Shown: positions 17,428-25,346, counted from the first letter of the stretch. The stretch is 64,000 nucleotides of DNA from Acidobacteriota bacterium (GCA_013289765.1 JABCZI010000010.1:62001-126000), one strand, 5' to 3'. Numbers and translations: made by a program. Notes: generated by a model not told the origin, from the letters alone.

Positions 17428-17594
17428 TCTCTCTATAATCTGTCGCAAAATCTTGCGCATCGAGCAAATTCAGCAAGTATCGGCTGCAATTTCCCCCACT
17501 GGTCTTCCCGCCAAAACCCCTTTCCAAACCGGCTGCATGAGCTTACACTTCAGGGGGTTGAGGGTGACATTCCTTTCGCCTCGGGGATTAGGCA

Positions 17595-19517
17595 ATGATC
17601 CGTCAAGGTTCGTCCGCTTTCCTTTTCCTACTCCTGTTCTTCCCCTGCGCAGCATTCTCTCAAGTCTTTAGCTTCCCCTCATCGAATGTTGGCATGACGC
17701 CTTCGACTGGATTGGTCGGTATTGTTCAGGAAACGATGCTGGAACACAGTCTCTGGTTGATAAACGGTGCGAATCGCAGCCCGTTGGAGAGCGCCGCCGG
17801 CTCTCTCTCCAAGCTCGACCTAAAGGCTCCCGGCAAGGCTCGTCGCGAGTACGAAAAGGGTTACCAGCTCTTGATGAAGAAGGAGTTCCAAGGCGCCGTC
17901 CAGCACCTTACGACCGCTAGCTCCATCTATCCCAGTTTCGTAGCAGCCCATAATTCGCTTGGGAATGCTTACCTGGGCCTCAAGCAAAATGATCAAGCCC
18001 GCGCAGAGTTCGCCCAAGCCGTAGCGCTCGACGATCACCTGCCCACTTCCTTTTTCAACCTTGCTTGCGCTGAACTGGCTCTCCAACATTATCTGGCGGC
18101 GGAACAAGCGATCCAAAAAGCCACCACGATTGCCCCGCTCGATCTTTCATTGCTAACCGCCTTGGCATTTGGGCAATACATGAACCAAAATTTCGCAGCC
18201 GTCGTCGCCACCGCTCAGAAGGTTCACGAGCGCAAGCATGAGGGCGCCGCTATGGTTCACTTCTACGCGGCCGCTGCCTGGGAAGCCCAGGGAAACTTCG
18301 CTGAGGCCCAAAGCGAGTTGGATACGTTGCTGAAGGAAGACCCAAAAACACCGGCCGGCGAACAGGCTCATAAGATGATGGAGCAACTCAAGGAAGAGGC
18401 CAGTCGCCCTCCCGCTGCCGCCGCTGGGATAAAAGTCTCTTTCACGCAGGTCCCAAGCGAGGCCCCCACCGGGCCTGTGCAGTTGCCCGAGACCGTCCGC
18501 AAGCTCATGCAGGAGTCCAAAGAAAATACTCAACTCGCCGAAGCCGAAGCTGAAGAGGCCTGCCCTAACTGCGCGGCGAAGGATTCTCCAACTCCATCCG
18601 CGCCCGGAATCACTCCGCCACCAAAAGCCTCTGGCACAAAGTACAACGGATTTACTTTCCGTTCCTCCGCCGATGAAGTAGCTGTATTTTTCGCAGCCAC
18701 CGATCACGGGAAGCCGGTGACCAACCTCACGCTCCAGGACGTCGGAGTTCGCGACGATAGCAAACTTCCGGCTGCCGTAACCGGGTTCCGCAACCAGTCC
18801 GAGTTGCCTCTTCGGCTCGGCCTCGTCATCGATACCAGCGATTCCATTGCCACCCGTTTCAAGTTCGAAGAGGACTGCGCTGCGCGCTTCTTGCAGAAGG
18901 TTGTAACCGGGCCCGATGATTTGGCCTTTGTGATCGGCTTCGCCAACTCCGTGCTTCTGGTCCAGGATTTCACTGGCGACCAGAAACTTATGACTCACGC
19001 TGTCGACCAACTCGTCCCCGCCGGCGGCACTGCCCTGTGGGATGCGGTTGCGTTCGCTGCCGACAAACTCGCCAGCCGCATCGAATCCCAGCCGGTAGCC
19101 AGAATTCTCGTAGTCATCAGCGACGGAGACGACAACTCCAGTAGCGCCACCGCAAAACAGGCAATCAACCGCGCGCAGCGCGGAGAAGTTACCGTTTATA
19201 CGGTTAGTACCCGGGACGTGGCTGACACTGTCGTGAGCTCTCTAGTGGGTGAGCATGCTTTGAAGACCTTAGCCGAGCTTACCGGCGGAGCTGCTTTTAC
19301 GCCAGGCTCCGTTCATCGCTTCAACGGAAGCTTGACTGATCTGCAACAGGTGATCCGCAGCCGCTATTTAGTCTCCTACAAACCGGCCCTCTTCAAACGC
19401 GATGGGCAGTACCGCGCGATTGATATCAAAGCTGAAAAAGATGGCCACAAATTGCGAGTGTACGCTCGCAAAGGTTACTTCGCTTCGGCGAGCGCTCACG
19501 CCTCAGACCATTTTTGA
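17595..19517 (+). CDS. Secreted TPR and VWFA-related domain protein
   Basis: Protein of 640 residues. A signal peptide (about 1-23, hydrophobic run ending CAAFSQ) precedes tetratricopeptide repeats at about 75-260, a Pro/Ala-rich linker, and a VWFA-like domain at about 360-630. The metal-ion adhesion motif is DTSDS starting at Asp413. VWA domains with this kind of C-terminal sequence are abundant in acidobacteria and are thought to bind proteins in the envelope; no function is proven. The ATG at 17595 has a GGGGATTAGG tract upstream. It is not obviously part of the hopanoid operon. Confidence 0.8.
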   Translation: MIRQGSSAFLFLLLFFPCAAFSQVFSFPSSNVGMTPSTGLVGIVQETMLEHSLWLINGANRSPLESAAGSLSKLDLKAPGKARREYEKGYQLLMKKEFQGAVQHLTTASSIYPSFVAAHNSLGNAYLGLKQNDQARAEFAQAVALDDHLPTSFFNLACAELALQHYLAAEQAIQKATTIAPLDLSLLTALAFGQYMNQNFAAVVATAQKVHERKHEGAAMVHFYAAAAWEAQGNFAEAQSELDTLLKEDPKTPAGEQAHKMMEQLKEEASRPPAAAAGIKVSFTQVPSEAPTGPVQLPETVRKLMQESKENTQLAEAEAEEACPNCAAKDSPTPSAPGITPPPKASGTKYNGFTFRSSADEVAVFFAATDHGKPVTNLTLQDVGVRDDSKLPAAVTGFRNQSELPLRLGLVIDTSDSIATRFKFEEDCAARFLQKVVTGPDDLAFVIGFANSVLLVQDFTGDQKLMTHAVDQLVPAGGTALWDAVAFAADKLASRIESQPVARILVVISDGDDNSSSATAKQAINRAQRGEVTVYTVSTRDVADTVVSSLVGEHALKTLAELTGGAAFTPGSVHRFNGSLTDLQQVIRSRYLVSYKPALFKRDGQYRAIDIKAEKDGHKLRVYARKGYFASASAHASDHF

Positions 19518-19607
19518 AATGTTGTGTCTTCCTGTTCCACGCAGGACGGGGTTTCACTCCCGATACCAGTGCACTTGGGTGTTGAAGCAGAAATATCTCG
19601 GAGTGGA

Positions 19608-20285
19608 CTAACGGCCGACGCGCTCTTCGATCCTTGTCACAAACCTGGGCGTGTGGCTTTTCATCAATTGCTCCAAGCCAGGCCGAAATTCGTGCAATAG
19701 GTTCATGCCGGCATCGTTCCCTACGGTCGAACCAAAATCGCTGAACGGGGTCGAAGCCGAGCGATTCCACGATGGACGGTTAGCCATATGAAGCGCGGCC
19801 GAAGTCAACACTCCAAGAAAATAAGAGGTGTTCACTTTCCCTCTTCCGGAGTCATCCCGCGTCACGAAAATGCGCGAAGCGGCGTACGCCGCCCGTCCCA
19901 TAACACTCTCGCTGGTCGAAGGATGGTAATTAAGGTTTCGCTTCAGCAGCGTGGGGTACAGGTATTTGTCGAAGAAATCGCTGGAGGGTTTTTGCGGAAC
20001 CGCTGCGTTTTGGATAAGGGCGAAGCGCGCCTGCGCCGGCCGGGCAATATTTCCCACGTCCGATTCGCGCGTCACATTCAAAGCACGCAAATCACGGATA
20101 ATCGCACTAGAGGAACCGGCTGCGCCGGTAACCATCTTCCCCGACTCCGCTCCCACAGAGGCCATCGCCGACGGAGCATCAGGCAGGGAATTCGACGCCG
20201 CCTTCGAAGAGAGTTCTTGGCAAAATGCCCCGCAAGCCGCTAACAACACGAAACCGGCGACCCGGATTGGAACTGTTCCCGCCAT
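19608..20285 (-). CDS. Secreted protein of unknown function, paralogue of 36136-36948
   Basis: About 225 residues with a signal peptide (MAGTVPIRVAGFVLLAACG, Ala-rich, ending near FCQE). I chose the ATG at 20285 because the frame open to 20330 adds a non-signal stretch. The second half contains a motif shared with the protein at 36136-36948: a Tyr, then a Ser-rich patch, YAASRIFVTRDDSG, Asn and a glycine-rich segment, against YAISRNIITRTDSG there. This points to one family, perhaps an outer-membrane-associated protein. I do not recognise its function. Confidence 0.65.
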   Translation of the reverse strand: MAGTVPIRVAGFVLLAACGAFCQELSSKAASNSLPDAPSAMASVGAESGKMVTGAAGSSSAIIRDLRALNVTRESDVGNIARPAQARFALIQNAAVPQKPSSDFFDKYLYPTLLKRNLNYHPSTSESVMGRAAYAASRIFVTRDDSGRGKVNTSYFLGVLTSAALHMANRPSWNRSASTPFSDFGSTVGNDAGMNLLHEFRPGLEQLMKSHTPRFVTRIEERVGR

Positions 20286-20638
20286 AACCCCACCCACAAC
20301 TAACCTTGACGGTAGCACTCCGCATGCCACTCTTCTGAGCCACAGTGCTCATTCTCAGGTCGTAATTTGGGTGCTAAAGGGGAGGGCCTGGTTGTGAGCC
20401 AAATTTTGTCACTCGCGCTGCTTCTGGAATTGTATCTAGCAGTTAGGGCCGGTCGTCAGACGGTAGGTTTGTTATGTGGATAAGCCTTGAGGCCCCGCCG
20501 TGCGGCCGTTTCCGTCAGCCTTGACCCCGGTATGCAAATTCTCACACTCACCTATGTAAACTCTTTCATTCGAAAGTCTCAGCAGAAGGGCTTTCCCGAA
20601 GCGGGTCGAAGGAGAAGACTAGCCGTAATACGTCCGGA
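20286..20638. other. Intergenic region without a recognised gene
   Basis: Lies between the start of the minus-strand secreted protein and the end of the minus-strand transporter pair. Frames in both directions are broken or have atypical composition. It probably holds the promoter of the secreted-protein gene, but I see no clear -35/-10 pair. Confidence 0.5.
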
Positions 20639-21019
20639 TTACCCCGCCAGAAGCGCCACTCCGGCCGCCACCAGCACAACCGCAATCCACCGCCGCTGGT
20701 CCACGCGTTCATGCAGGAAGATTTTCGCAGCGACAGCGTTGCCGATGAATGTGAGGGAAGCGGCGGCAGGAGCCACCAGGCTTACGTCCCCCCAGGAGAG
20801 CGCGAACAGCAAGCTGAAGAAGGCCGCGGCCATGGCCACGACTCCCAACAAGAAGTTACCGTTGCCAAGGGTGCGGAGGATCACGACGCCCAGTCCGGCG
20901 CGACGCCTCAAATCGCCGACGTCGCCGACCTGCTTCATGGCGCGGGCCAGCAAAACATCGCCCACCACCGACGCGAACACGATGGCCAGGATCGCGCTCC
21001 AGGTGTAAATCTGCTTCAT
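20639..21019 (-). CDS. Half-size DMT/EamA-type membrane transporter, second subunit
   Basis: A 126-residue, very hydrophobic protein with four predicted membrane helices and the SMR/EamA-like pattern (Gly-rich helices, conserved Glu in FLHERVDQRRW before the last helix). Full-size EamA transporters have ten helices; this is a single half. It overlaps the preceding half-gene by four bases (ATGA), so the two are likely a heterodimer, comparable to the ArnE/ArnF flippase. Downstream of hpnJ; the substrate is unknown. Confidence 0.72.
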   Translation of the reverse strand: MKQIYTWSAILAIVFASVVGDVLLARAMKQVGDVGDLRRRAGLGVVILRTLGNGNFLLGVVAMAAAFFSLLFALSWGDVSLVAPAAASLTFIGNAVAAKIFLHERVDQRRWIAVVLVAAGVALLAG

Positions 21020-21504
21020 CGCTCCACGCTCGTGGGTGTTTCAACTCCCGCATTCTTTGCGCGAAGCACGCCTTCACCGGATTCGCGGGGAGAGCTTCCT
21101 GCCGGAATTTCCGTGGACGAATGCGGGTGCTCGGTCAGGCTTGGTCCTCCAGCAATGAAGCCTACCCCGCCAGTGATCAGCGCAATTCCCAACCAGCGCA
21201 TCGGACTCACCTGTTCATGCAGTAGAAATTTCGCAACCAGAGCGAGCAGTACATATCCGAAAGAAGTTGCAGGCAGAACGTAGGTAAGATCGGCCCACGA
21301 AAGCGCCGTCATGTAGGTGGCGAAAAACGCCAGCAGTAGAAGAATCCCGATCGCAACCCAGGGATTGAGAATGGCGAAGATCACGCCCTGCAGATGGTTC
21401 AGAGAGATGCCGCCGGTTTGCTTCATCCCATGCGAGAGCATGGAATCTCCTGCCGCGGCAAACAGCGTCACTCCGGCCAGCACAAGATACTTGCGAAAGT
21501 TCAC
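21016..21504 (-). CDS. Half-size DMT/EamA-type membrane transporter, first subunit
   Basis: A 162-residue protein with four membrane helices in the first 120 residues. The same family Glu precedes the last helix (FLLHEQVSPMRW). A soluble tail of about 40 Ser/Glu/Pro-rich residues, absent from its partner, follows. It starts 65 bases after the hpnJ stop and overlaps the second half-transporter. The layout suggests a coupled pair that moves a lipid or small amphiphile made by the neighbouring enzyme; this is inference. Confidence 0.72.
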   Translation of the reverse strand: MNFRKYLVLAGVTLFAAAGDSMLSHGMKQTGGISLNHLQGVIFAILNPWVAIGILLLLAFFATYMTALSWADLTYVLPATSFGYVLLALVAKFLLHEQVSPMRWLGIALITGGVGFIAGGPSLTEHPHSSTEIPAGSSPRESGEGVLRAKNAGVETPTSVER

Positions 21505-21569
21505 TGGAAGTCTAAGTTGCTACTCTGGAGCGCCTTCTCACCACAGAGGCAGGTGAAAAGCCTCTGTGG

Positions 21570-23033
21570 CTATGCTTTCGCCAGTTCCGCAGCCTCGTCG
21601 CTATGCTGCTTGACCAGTTTATTGCGTTGCGAACGAAGTTTCAGGAAGGTCTTCGCTTCCTTGTAGAGTCGCTTGCGGTCGTTGCTGTTAAACGCAGCCT
21701 TGCGCAGGATGCGGAACGCAGCCTTTGGACGGAAGTAATACTCGTCGTAGAAGCGGTGCACCGCCGAAAGAATGTCATCCGCTGGCAATCCCGGATATTG
21801 GATGTGCGCCAGTTGGTGTCCGCCCTCGTCTACCATCTTGTTGTCGCCGACCATGAATCCATTTTTTACCGCGTAATCGTAAAGCTCGGTGCCAGGATAA
21901 GCGTGCGCCACGGAAACCTGAATGGTTTCCACGTCCAACTCTTTGGCGAACTTGATGGTGTTATTGATCGTTTCGTGCGTCTCGCCGGGCAGGCCCAGAA
22001 TGAAATCGCCGTGAACGACCAGGCCGAGTTTATGACAGTCTTTGGTAAACTGCCGCGCCCGCTCGACGGTTGCGCCCTTCTTGATGTTTTTCAAAATCTG
22101 CTGGTCGCCGCTCTCATAGCCTACGATGAGCAGGCGGCATCCTGCTTCCTTCATCGCCTTGAGCGTTTCGAAATCGGTGGTGACGCGCGAGGTGCAAGAC
22201 CACGTGAGTCCCAGCGGCTTCAATTTGCCGCACAATTCGACGGTGCGCGCTTTCTGAATGTTGAACGTGTCATCGTCGAAGAAGAATTCTTTCACTTCTG
22301 GCCAATACTGTTTAACCTTCGACATTTCCGCGGCCACATCGTCAGTCGAGCGCTTGCGCCACGGATGCCCGCTCAAAGTCTGCGGCCACAAACAGAACGT
22401 GCATTGCGCCGGGCATCCCCGGGTCGTGTAAAGCGACACATAAGGATTCAGCAGGAACGGCACGTTATAGCGGCTGACGTCGAGATCGCGCTTGTAAACG
22501 TCGGTGACGTGGGGAAGCGCATCCAGGTCCTGGATTTGCGGCGAGTCAGGATTGTGCACGACTTTGTCGTATTTTAAGAACGAGACGCCCGGGATATCCG
22601 CCAAAGGTTTGCCCTTGGCGAAATCCACCACGGCGTAATCGAATTCTTTGCGCACAATGAAATCGATGGCGAGACAATCACGCAAGGATTTCTCCGGCAG
22701 CACGCTTACGTGCGGCCCTACAAAAGCAATCTTGATCGTCGGATTCGCCGCCTTGATCGCCCGTGCCAGACCAATGTCGCCAGGGAAGCCCGGAGTGCTG
22801 GTGAACAGCACAAGAAACTCATACCCTTTGGCAATCTCGATGGTCTGCTCCGCCGAAATGTGATGGGGCGGCGCATCCAGCAATCGCGCTCCCTCCAGCA
22901 TCCCAGTGGGATAAGCCAACCAAACCGGGTACCAATAGCTCTCAATCTCTCGGGTGGCGGGCCAACGTGATCCGGCGCCGCCGTCGAAGTTTTCAAAGGA
23001 GGGTGGATTCAGAAACAGTGTCTTAAGAGGCAT
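21570..23033 (-). CDS. hpnJ: Hopanoid biosynthesis radical SAM protein HpnJ
   Basis: B12-binding-type radical SAM protein of 487 residues. The N-terminus (TLFLNPPSFENFDGGAGSR) is characteristic of HpnJ as I recall it. The cobalamin-binding-like domain covers about 50-160, and the radical SAM cluster motif is CPAQCTFC (Cx3Cx2C) after TTRG. HpnJ has been linked to formation of the cyclitol ether head group of bacteriohopanetetrol in Burkholderia. No hpnI or hpnK, its usual partners, is visible here. It is transcribed opposite to the main cluster, with two half-transporters downstream. Confidence 0.85.
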   Translation of the reverse strand: MPLKTLFLNPPSFENFDGGAGSRWPATREIESYWYPVWLAYPTGMLEGARLLDAPPHHISAEQTIEIAKGYEFLVLFTSTPGFPGDIGLARAIKAANPTIKIAFVGPHVSVLPEKSLRDCLAIDFIVRKEFDYAVVDFAKGKPLADIPGVSFLKYDKVVHNPDSPQIQDLDALPHVTDVYKRDLDVSRYNVPFLLNPYVSLYTTRGCPAQCTFCLWPQTLSGHPWRKRSTDDVAAEMSKVKQYWPEVKEFFFDDDTFNIQKARTVELCGKLKPLGLTWSCTSRVTTDFETLKAMKEAGCRLLIVGYESGDQQILKNIKKGATVERARQFTKDCHKLGLVVHGDFILGLPGETHETINNTIKFAKELDVETIQVSVAHAYPGTELYDYAVKNGFMVGDNKMVDEGGHQLAHIQYPGLPADDILSAVHRFYDEYYFRPKAAFRILRKAAFNSNDRKRLYKEAKTFLKLRSQRNKLVKQHSDEAAELAKA

Positions 23034-23094
23034 AGTGGGTGAGTACTTATTTTACCATTCATGGGCAGCACAAGTGGGCGAGAAACCAGTGTTT

Positions 23095-23113
23095 ATGCAG
23101 GTTCGTCCTGCAT
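23095..23113. promoter_or_regulatory. Inverted repeat upstream of hpnJ
   Basis: ATGCAGG and CCTGCAT form a perfect 7-base inverted repeat around a 5-base spacer, about 60-80 bases upstream of the hpnJ start and in the gap to the tolC-like gene. It could be an operator; no regulator is identified. Confidence 0.35.
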
Positions 23114-23253
23114 AACACATACACTTTAGTTATCCCTAACCCACAGGCTGGCTTGAGTTTAGATTACCAAGCGAGGGCTTGGATTCGAACCGGTATACGT
23201 TGAATCGAGCTTTTATAGCAGTGAGTGGCGGAAATCAGTACCCGCCCGCAGGG

Positions 23254-24591
23254 TCATTTTGTTCCAAGAACCCAGGTTTCCAACTCTCCGGTAGCGCGCA
23301 GAAGAGAAACTTGGCTTCGTTCCAGTTCAAAGGTCACATCCTGCAGTGCGATGAAGCGTTCACTCGCTTGAGTGCGGGCATTGTCGAGATCGTGCAAATT
23401 AGCCGTGGCTGAGTTCATACGGGTTTGGACAGCGTCGATATTTTTCTGTGCGATTTCATATTCCAGTTCGGCAACATCGCGGGCAGCCCGCATCTGTGTG
23501 ACCGACCGCTGCAGGCGCAAGGTTTCCTCCGAAACCTGGTTGCGGGCGGCGTCCGCCTGGGATTTGGCTTTACGGGCATCGGCATCGGCGGCCTGGGCAC
23601 GCGAGCGCTGCGCGGCGTTGAAGATCGGAAAGCGGATCGCTACTCCCACCGTGGCGTTGTTGCTCTGAAAACTTCCCCGCACATAGTAGTTTTGATAGTT
23701 ATTAATTGTTGAGAGCAAGGCATACTGCGCGGCGAAATCGACGGTCGGCAACACAGATTTGTGCTCCCCTTGGGCAACAAGGAATTGGGCGCGAGCGTGT
23801 TCTACAGCCGATTGAACTGCCGGATTGGAATCCGTAGCTTTGACTGTCCCGTTTTCTTGCGCAACTTCTTGCGCAGCGTTTTTCGCAACTTCGGGAAGCG
23901 CTGGGATTGACTCAGTTTCCGTCTGAATGCCAGAGGCGGGAAGGCCGGTGAGTTTAGAGAGCCGTTCGCGAAGCACGTCAGCCGCGCCCTGAGCTTCGGC
24001 GATACGCAACCGGAGGCGTGCCTCCGAAAGGCGGGCCTTCGTTCCCTCAAGTTCGCTATCGATTCCTTCCTTCACTCGATCGGCGACCGCAGCCTGCATC
24101 CTCTGCGCTTCGGGTTCGGCTTGGTGCAGCCGAGCCAGTCGCTGCTCCCATTTTTCGAGCTCGGCATAGCTGAGCACGGTCTCCTGGATGATTTGATTGC
24201 GTTGGTCTTTGCTGCGAGACGACGCGGCAGCGCCCTCCATTTCGGCAGCGCGCAAAAATGGCCGAAGCTCGGGATGCAACAGTGCCGACTGCGCAGTTAC
24301 GTTGAACAGCGAAGGCGCGGATCCCTCCAGGCTAAGAGGAAATCCGTAAGACCATCCCAGGCCGGCGCCGACTGTGACTTGCGGAATATAGCTATTGTGC
24401 AGTTCGCGGTAGGCGGCGGAGGCGTGCTGCACATCGTCGGCTGCGATAGCCGCGCTAGTGGCGTGTTTCAGCGCGAGTTCTACGGTCTGGCGGAGGGTTA
24501 CCGGTTCGGCCAGCACTGAAGCGGGTAGCAATAGGATCACCGCTACCATCACTGTATGAGTGCACGCGCCGATGCAGGAATCAGTCTTCAT
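23254..24591 (-). CDS. TolC-family outer-membrane efflux protein
   Basis: About 445 residues. A signal peptide ends near VLAEPVTL, and two outer-membrane-efflux repeats follow with long amphipathic helices rich in Ala, Glu and Arg (RLRIAEAQGAADVLRERL and RSRAQAADADARKAKSQA). It should form a trimeric exit duct for a tripartite pump or type I exporter, but no pump or adaptor gene is adjacent. The ATG at 24591 has AAGGTG seven bases upstream and is preferred to the in-frame GTG at 24600. Confidence 0.85.
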   Translation of the reverse strand: MKTDSCIGACTHTVMVAVILLLPASVLAEPVTLRQTVELALKHATSAAIAADDVQHASAAYRELHNSYIPQVTVGAGLGWSYGFPLSLEGSAPSLFNVTAQSALLHPELRPFLRAAEMEGAAASSRSKDQRNQIIQETVLSYAELEKWEQRLARLHQAEPEAQRMQAAVADRVKEGIDSELEGTKARLSEARLRLRIAEAQGAADVLRERLSKLTGLPASGIQTETESIPALPEVAKNAAQEVAQENGTVKATDSNPAVQSAVEHARAQFLVAQGEHKSVLPTVDFAAQYALLSTINNYQNYYVRGSFQSNNATVGVAIRFPIFNAAQRSRAQAADADARKAKSQADAARNQVSEETLRLQRSVTQMRAARDVAELEYEIAQKNIDAVQTRMNSATANLHDLDNARTQASERFIALQDVTFELERSQVSLLRATGELETWVLGTK

Positions 24592-24735
24592 TAGTTTCAC
24601 CTTGTTGGGGCTGAAAAGATTCTACGGGCAATCTGATGCGAGAGAAATGATAAGGATGGGTCAGGGACAAGGGCCCGTTCTTTTGGACGCGAAATGCTTT
24701 TCTATCGCATACGCTCGAAGTATCATAGAGCGTAA

Positions 24736-24957
24736 ATGGCTTTCCCTATCAAAATCTGCAGCATCTGCGAAGAGGAGTTCGAGCTTAAGCCGGATAAGCC
24801 CGGTTTTGCCGATCGTTGCCCCGAGTGCAGCACATCCGAGAAAACCGCGTCCACGGCTCAGCATCGAATGGATGCTGACGAGCGCAAGTCTCTGAATGAA
24901 GCAAATGAAGCTCGGAGGCAGGCGATGCGCAACCTTCTGTACCGCAAGGATAGCTAA
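24736..24957 (+). CDS. Small zinc-ribbon protein
   Basis: A 73-residue protein with two CxxC knuckles (CSICEEEF and CPECSTSE) in the first 35 residues and a charged helical tail (ERKSLNEANEARRQAMRNLL). It is likely a structural zinc-ribbon with nucleic-acid or protein-binding activity. It stands alone between a divergent tolC-like gene and the sulfate operon leader. The function is unknown. Confidence 0.7.
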   Translation: MAFPIKICSICEEEFELKPDKPGFADRCPECSTSEKTASTAQHRMDADERKSLNEANEARRQAMRNLLYRKDS

Positions 24958-24993
24958 TTGGGTGGTGCGGGTTTGGGGCCGTGCCCAGGTGGA

Positions 24994-25036
24994 GACAGCC
25001 GCCCTCGGCTGTCTGGTCGAGCGGAGGGTGCTCGAC
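24994..25036. repeat. Two tandem hairpin-forming palindromes
   Basis: GACAGCCG (24994-25001) pairs with CGGCTGTC (25006-25013) around a 4-base loop; GTCGAGC (25016-25022) pairs with GCTCGAC (25030-25036). No T-run follows, so they do not look like a standard terminator. They resemble dispersed intergenic palindromes and lie upstream of the sulfate operon promoter. Confidence 0.5.
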
Positions 25037-25086
25037 GTTGTGGGCTCCCCCAGATTGCGTATCCGCCGATCAAAATTAAAATTAGT

Positions 25087-25099
25087 GATACTTCTTATC
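25087..25099. promoter_or_regulatory. GATA-N5-TATC dyad, candidate LysR-type site
   Basis: GATA at 25087-25090 and TATC at 25096-25099 form a short dyad in an AT-rich stretch, centred about 74 bases upstream of the predicted transcription start. That is where many LysR regulators bind. A LysR gene lies at the other end of the operon. The match is short and could be chance. Confidence 0.3.
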
Positions 25100-25131
25100 G
25101 AAATTATTCATCAAACAAGGGCGACGGTAAG

Positions 25132-25160
25132 TTGACGGGTTTGAGCCCGCAGCTTATTAT
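25132..25160 (+). promoter_or_regulatory. Sigma70-type promoter of the sulfate-assimilation operon leader
   Basis: TTGACG at 25132-25137, a 17-base spacer, and TATTAT at 25155-25160. Transcription would start at about 25166-25168, only 3-5 bases before the leader ATG at 25171. The leader message would therefore be nearly leaderless, which explains why no ribosome-binding site precedes it. A CGGG/CCCG dyad lies in the spacer. Confidence 0.7.
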
Positions 25161-25170
25161 TCGTAATAGC

Positions 25171-25263
25171 ATGACTCGTTTCAGCAATCCTCGCCAGTCT
25201 TGTATGTGTGCATGTTGTTGTTGTGCATGCGTGTGTTCTGGCGCAGGGAGGTTGCTGACTTAA
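25171..25263 (+). CDS. Cysteine-rich leader peptide of the sulfate-assimilation operon
   Basis: A 30-residue peptide starting MTRFSNPRQS, then CMCACCCCACVC (residues 11-22, eight Cys in twelve), then SGAGRLLT and TAA. It precedes a sulfite reductase gene by 83 bases and ends 29 bases before an intrinsic terminator. A run of codons for the end product of the pathway is the hallmark of a ribosome-mediated attenuator: stalling at Cys codons when charged Cys-tRNA is scarce should alter folding of the RNA behind it. The peptide itself probably has no other job. The same frame is open upstream to 24958, but that part has no sign of being coding. The start is inferred from promoter position. Confidence 0.78.
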   Translation: MTRFSNPRQSCMCACCCCACVCSGAGRLLT

Positions 25264-25321
25264 AAGTTTCATAAGATCGTCAGCACTTATCGCCCACCGC
25301 CAGAGAGCATCTGGCGGTGGG
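25189..25321 (+). promoter_or_regulatory. Cysteine attenuator: alternative RNA pairings 1:2, 2:3, 3:4
   Basis: Segment 1 is 25189-25197 (CCTCGCCAG, just before the Cys codons). Segment 2 is 25237-25248 (TCTGGCGCAGGG, just after the last Cys codon). Segment 3 is 25293-25304 (CCCACCGCCAGA). Segment 4 is 25310-25321 (TCTGGCGGTGGG). 1:2 gives nine pairs with one bulged C; 2:3 gives seven pairs plus three after a small internal loop; 3:4 gives twelve perfect pairs. Within the 2:3 loop GCTGAC (25254-25259) can pair with GTCAGC (25279-25284). A ribosome stalled at codons 11-18 masks segment 1 and frees segment 2 to pair with 3, blocking the terminator. Confidence 0.75.
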
Positions 25322-25332
25322 TTTTTCTTTTT
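25293..25332 (+). terminator. Intrinsic terminator of the cysteine attenuator
   Basis: A 12-bp perfect GC-rich stem (25293-25304 with 25310-25321), 5-base loop GAGCA, then TTTTTCTTTTT. It ends 14 bases before the sulfite reductase ATG. Its placement upstream of the structural gene, not downstream, marks it as a regulatory terminator. Confidence 0.88.
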
Positions 25333-25346
25333 ACGGTCAATTTTCT

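Noticed and set aside
21603-22577. A 324-codon open frame on the plus strand opposite hpnJ.
   Set aside because: It is antisense to a clear radical SAM gene, has no ribosome site or recognisable domain, and its composition mirrors the real gene.
23160-23240. GGATTCGAACC at 23181-23191 looks like a tRNA T-loop on the minus strand.
   Set aside because: The flanking bases do not form the five-pair T-stem, and no anticodon arm, D-arm or acceptor stem can be built around it.
24994-25036. Hairpins after the zinc-ribbon gene as a Rho-independent terminator.
   Set aside because: Stems are good but no T-run follows either of them; listed as repeats instead.
25317-25346. GTG at 25317 as the start of sulfite reductase.
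   Set aside because: It lies in the right arm of the attenuator terminator; the ATG at 25347 gives a family-like N-terminus.
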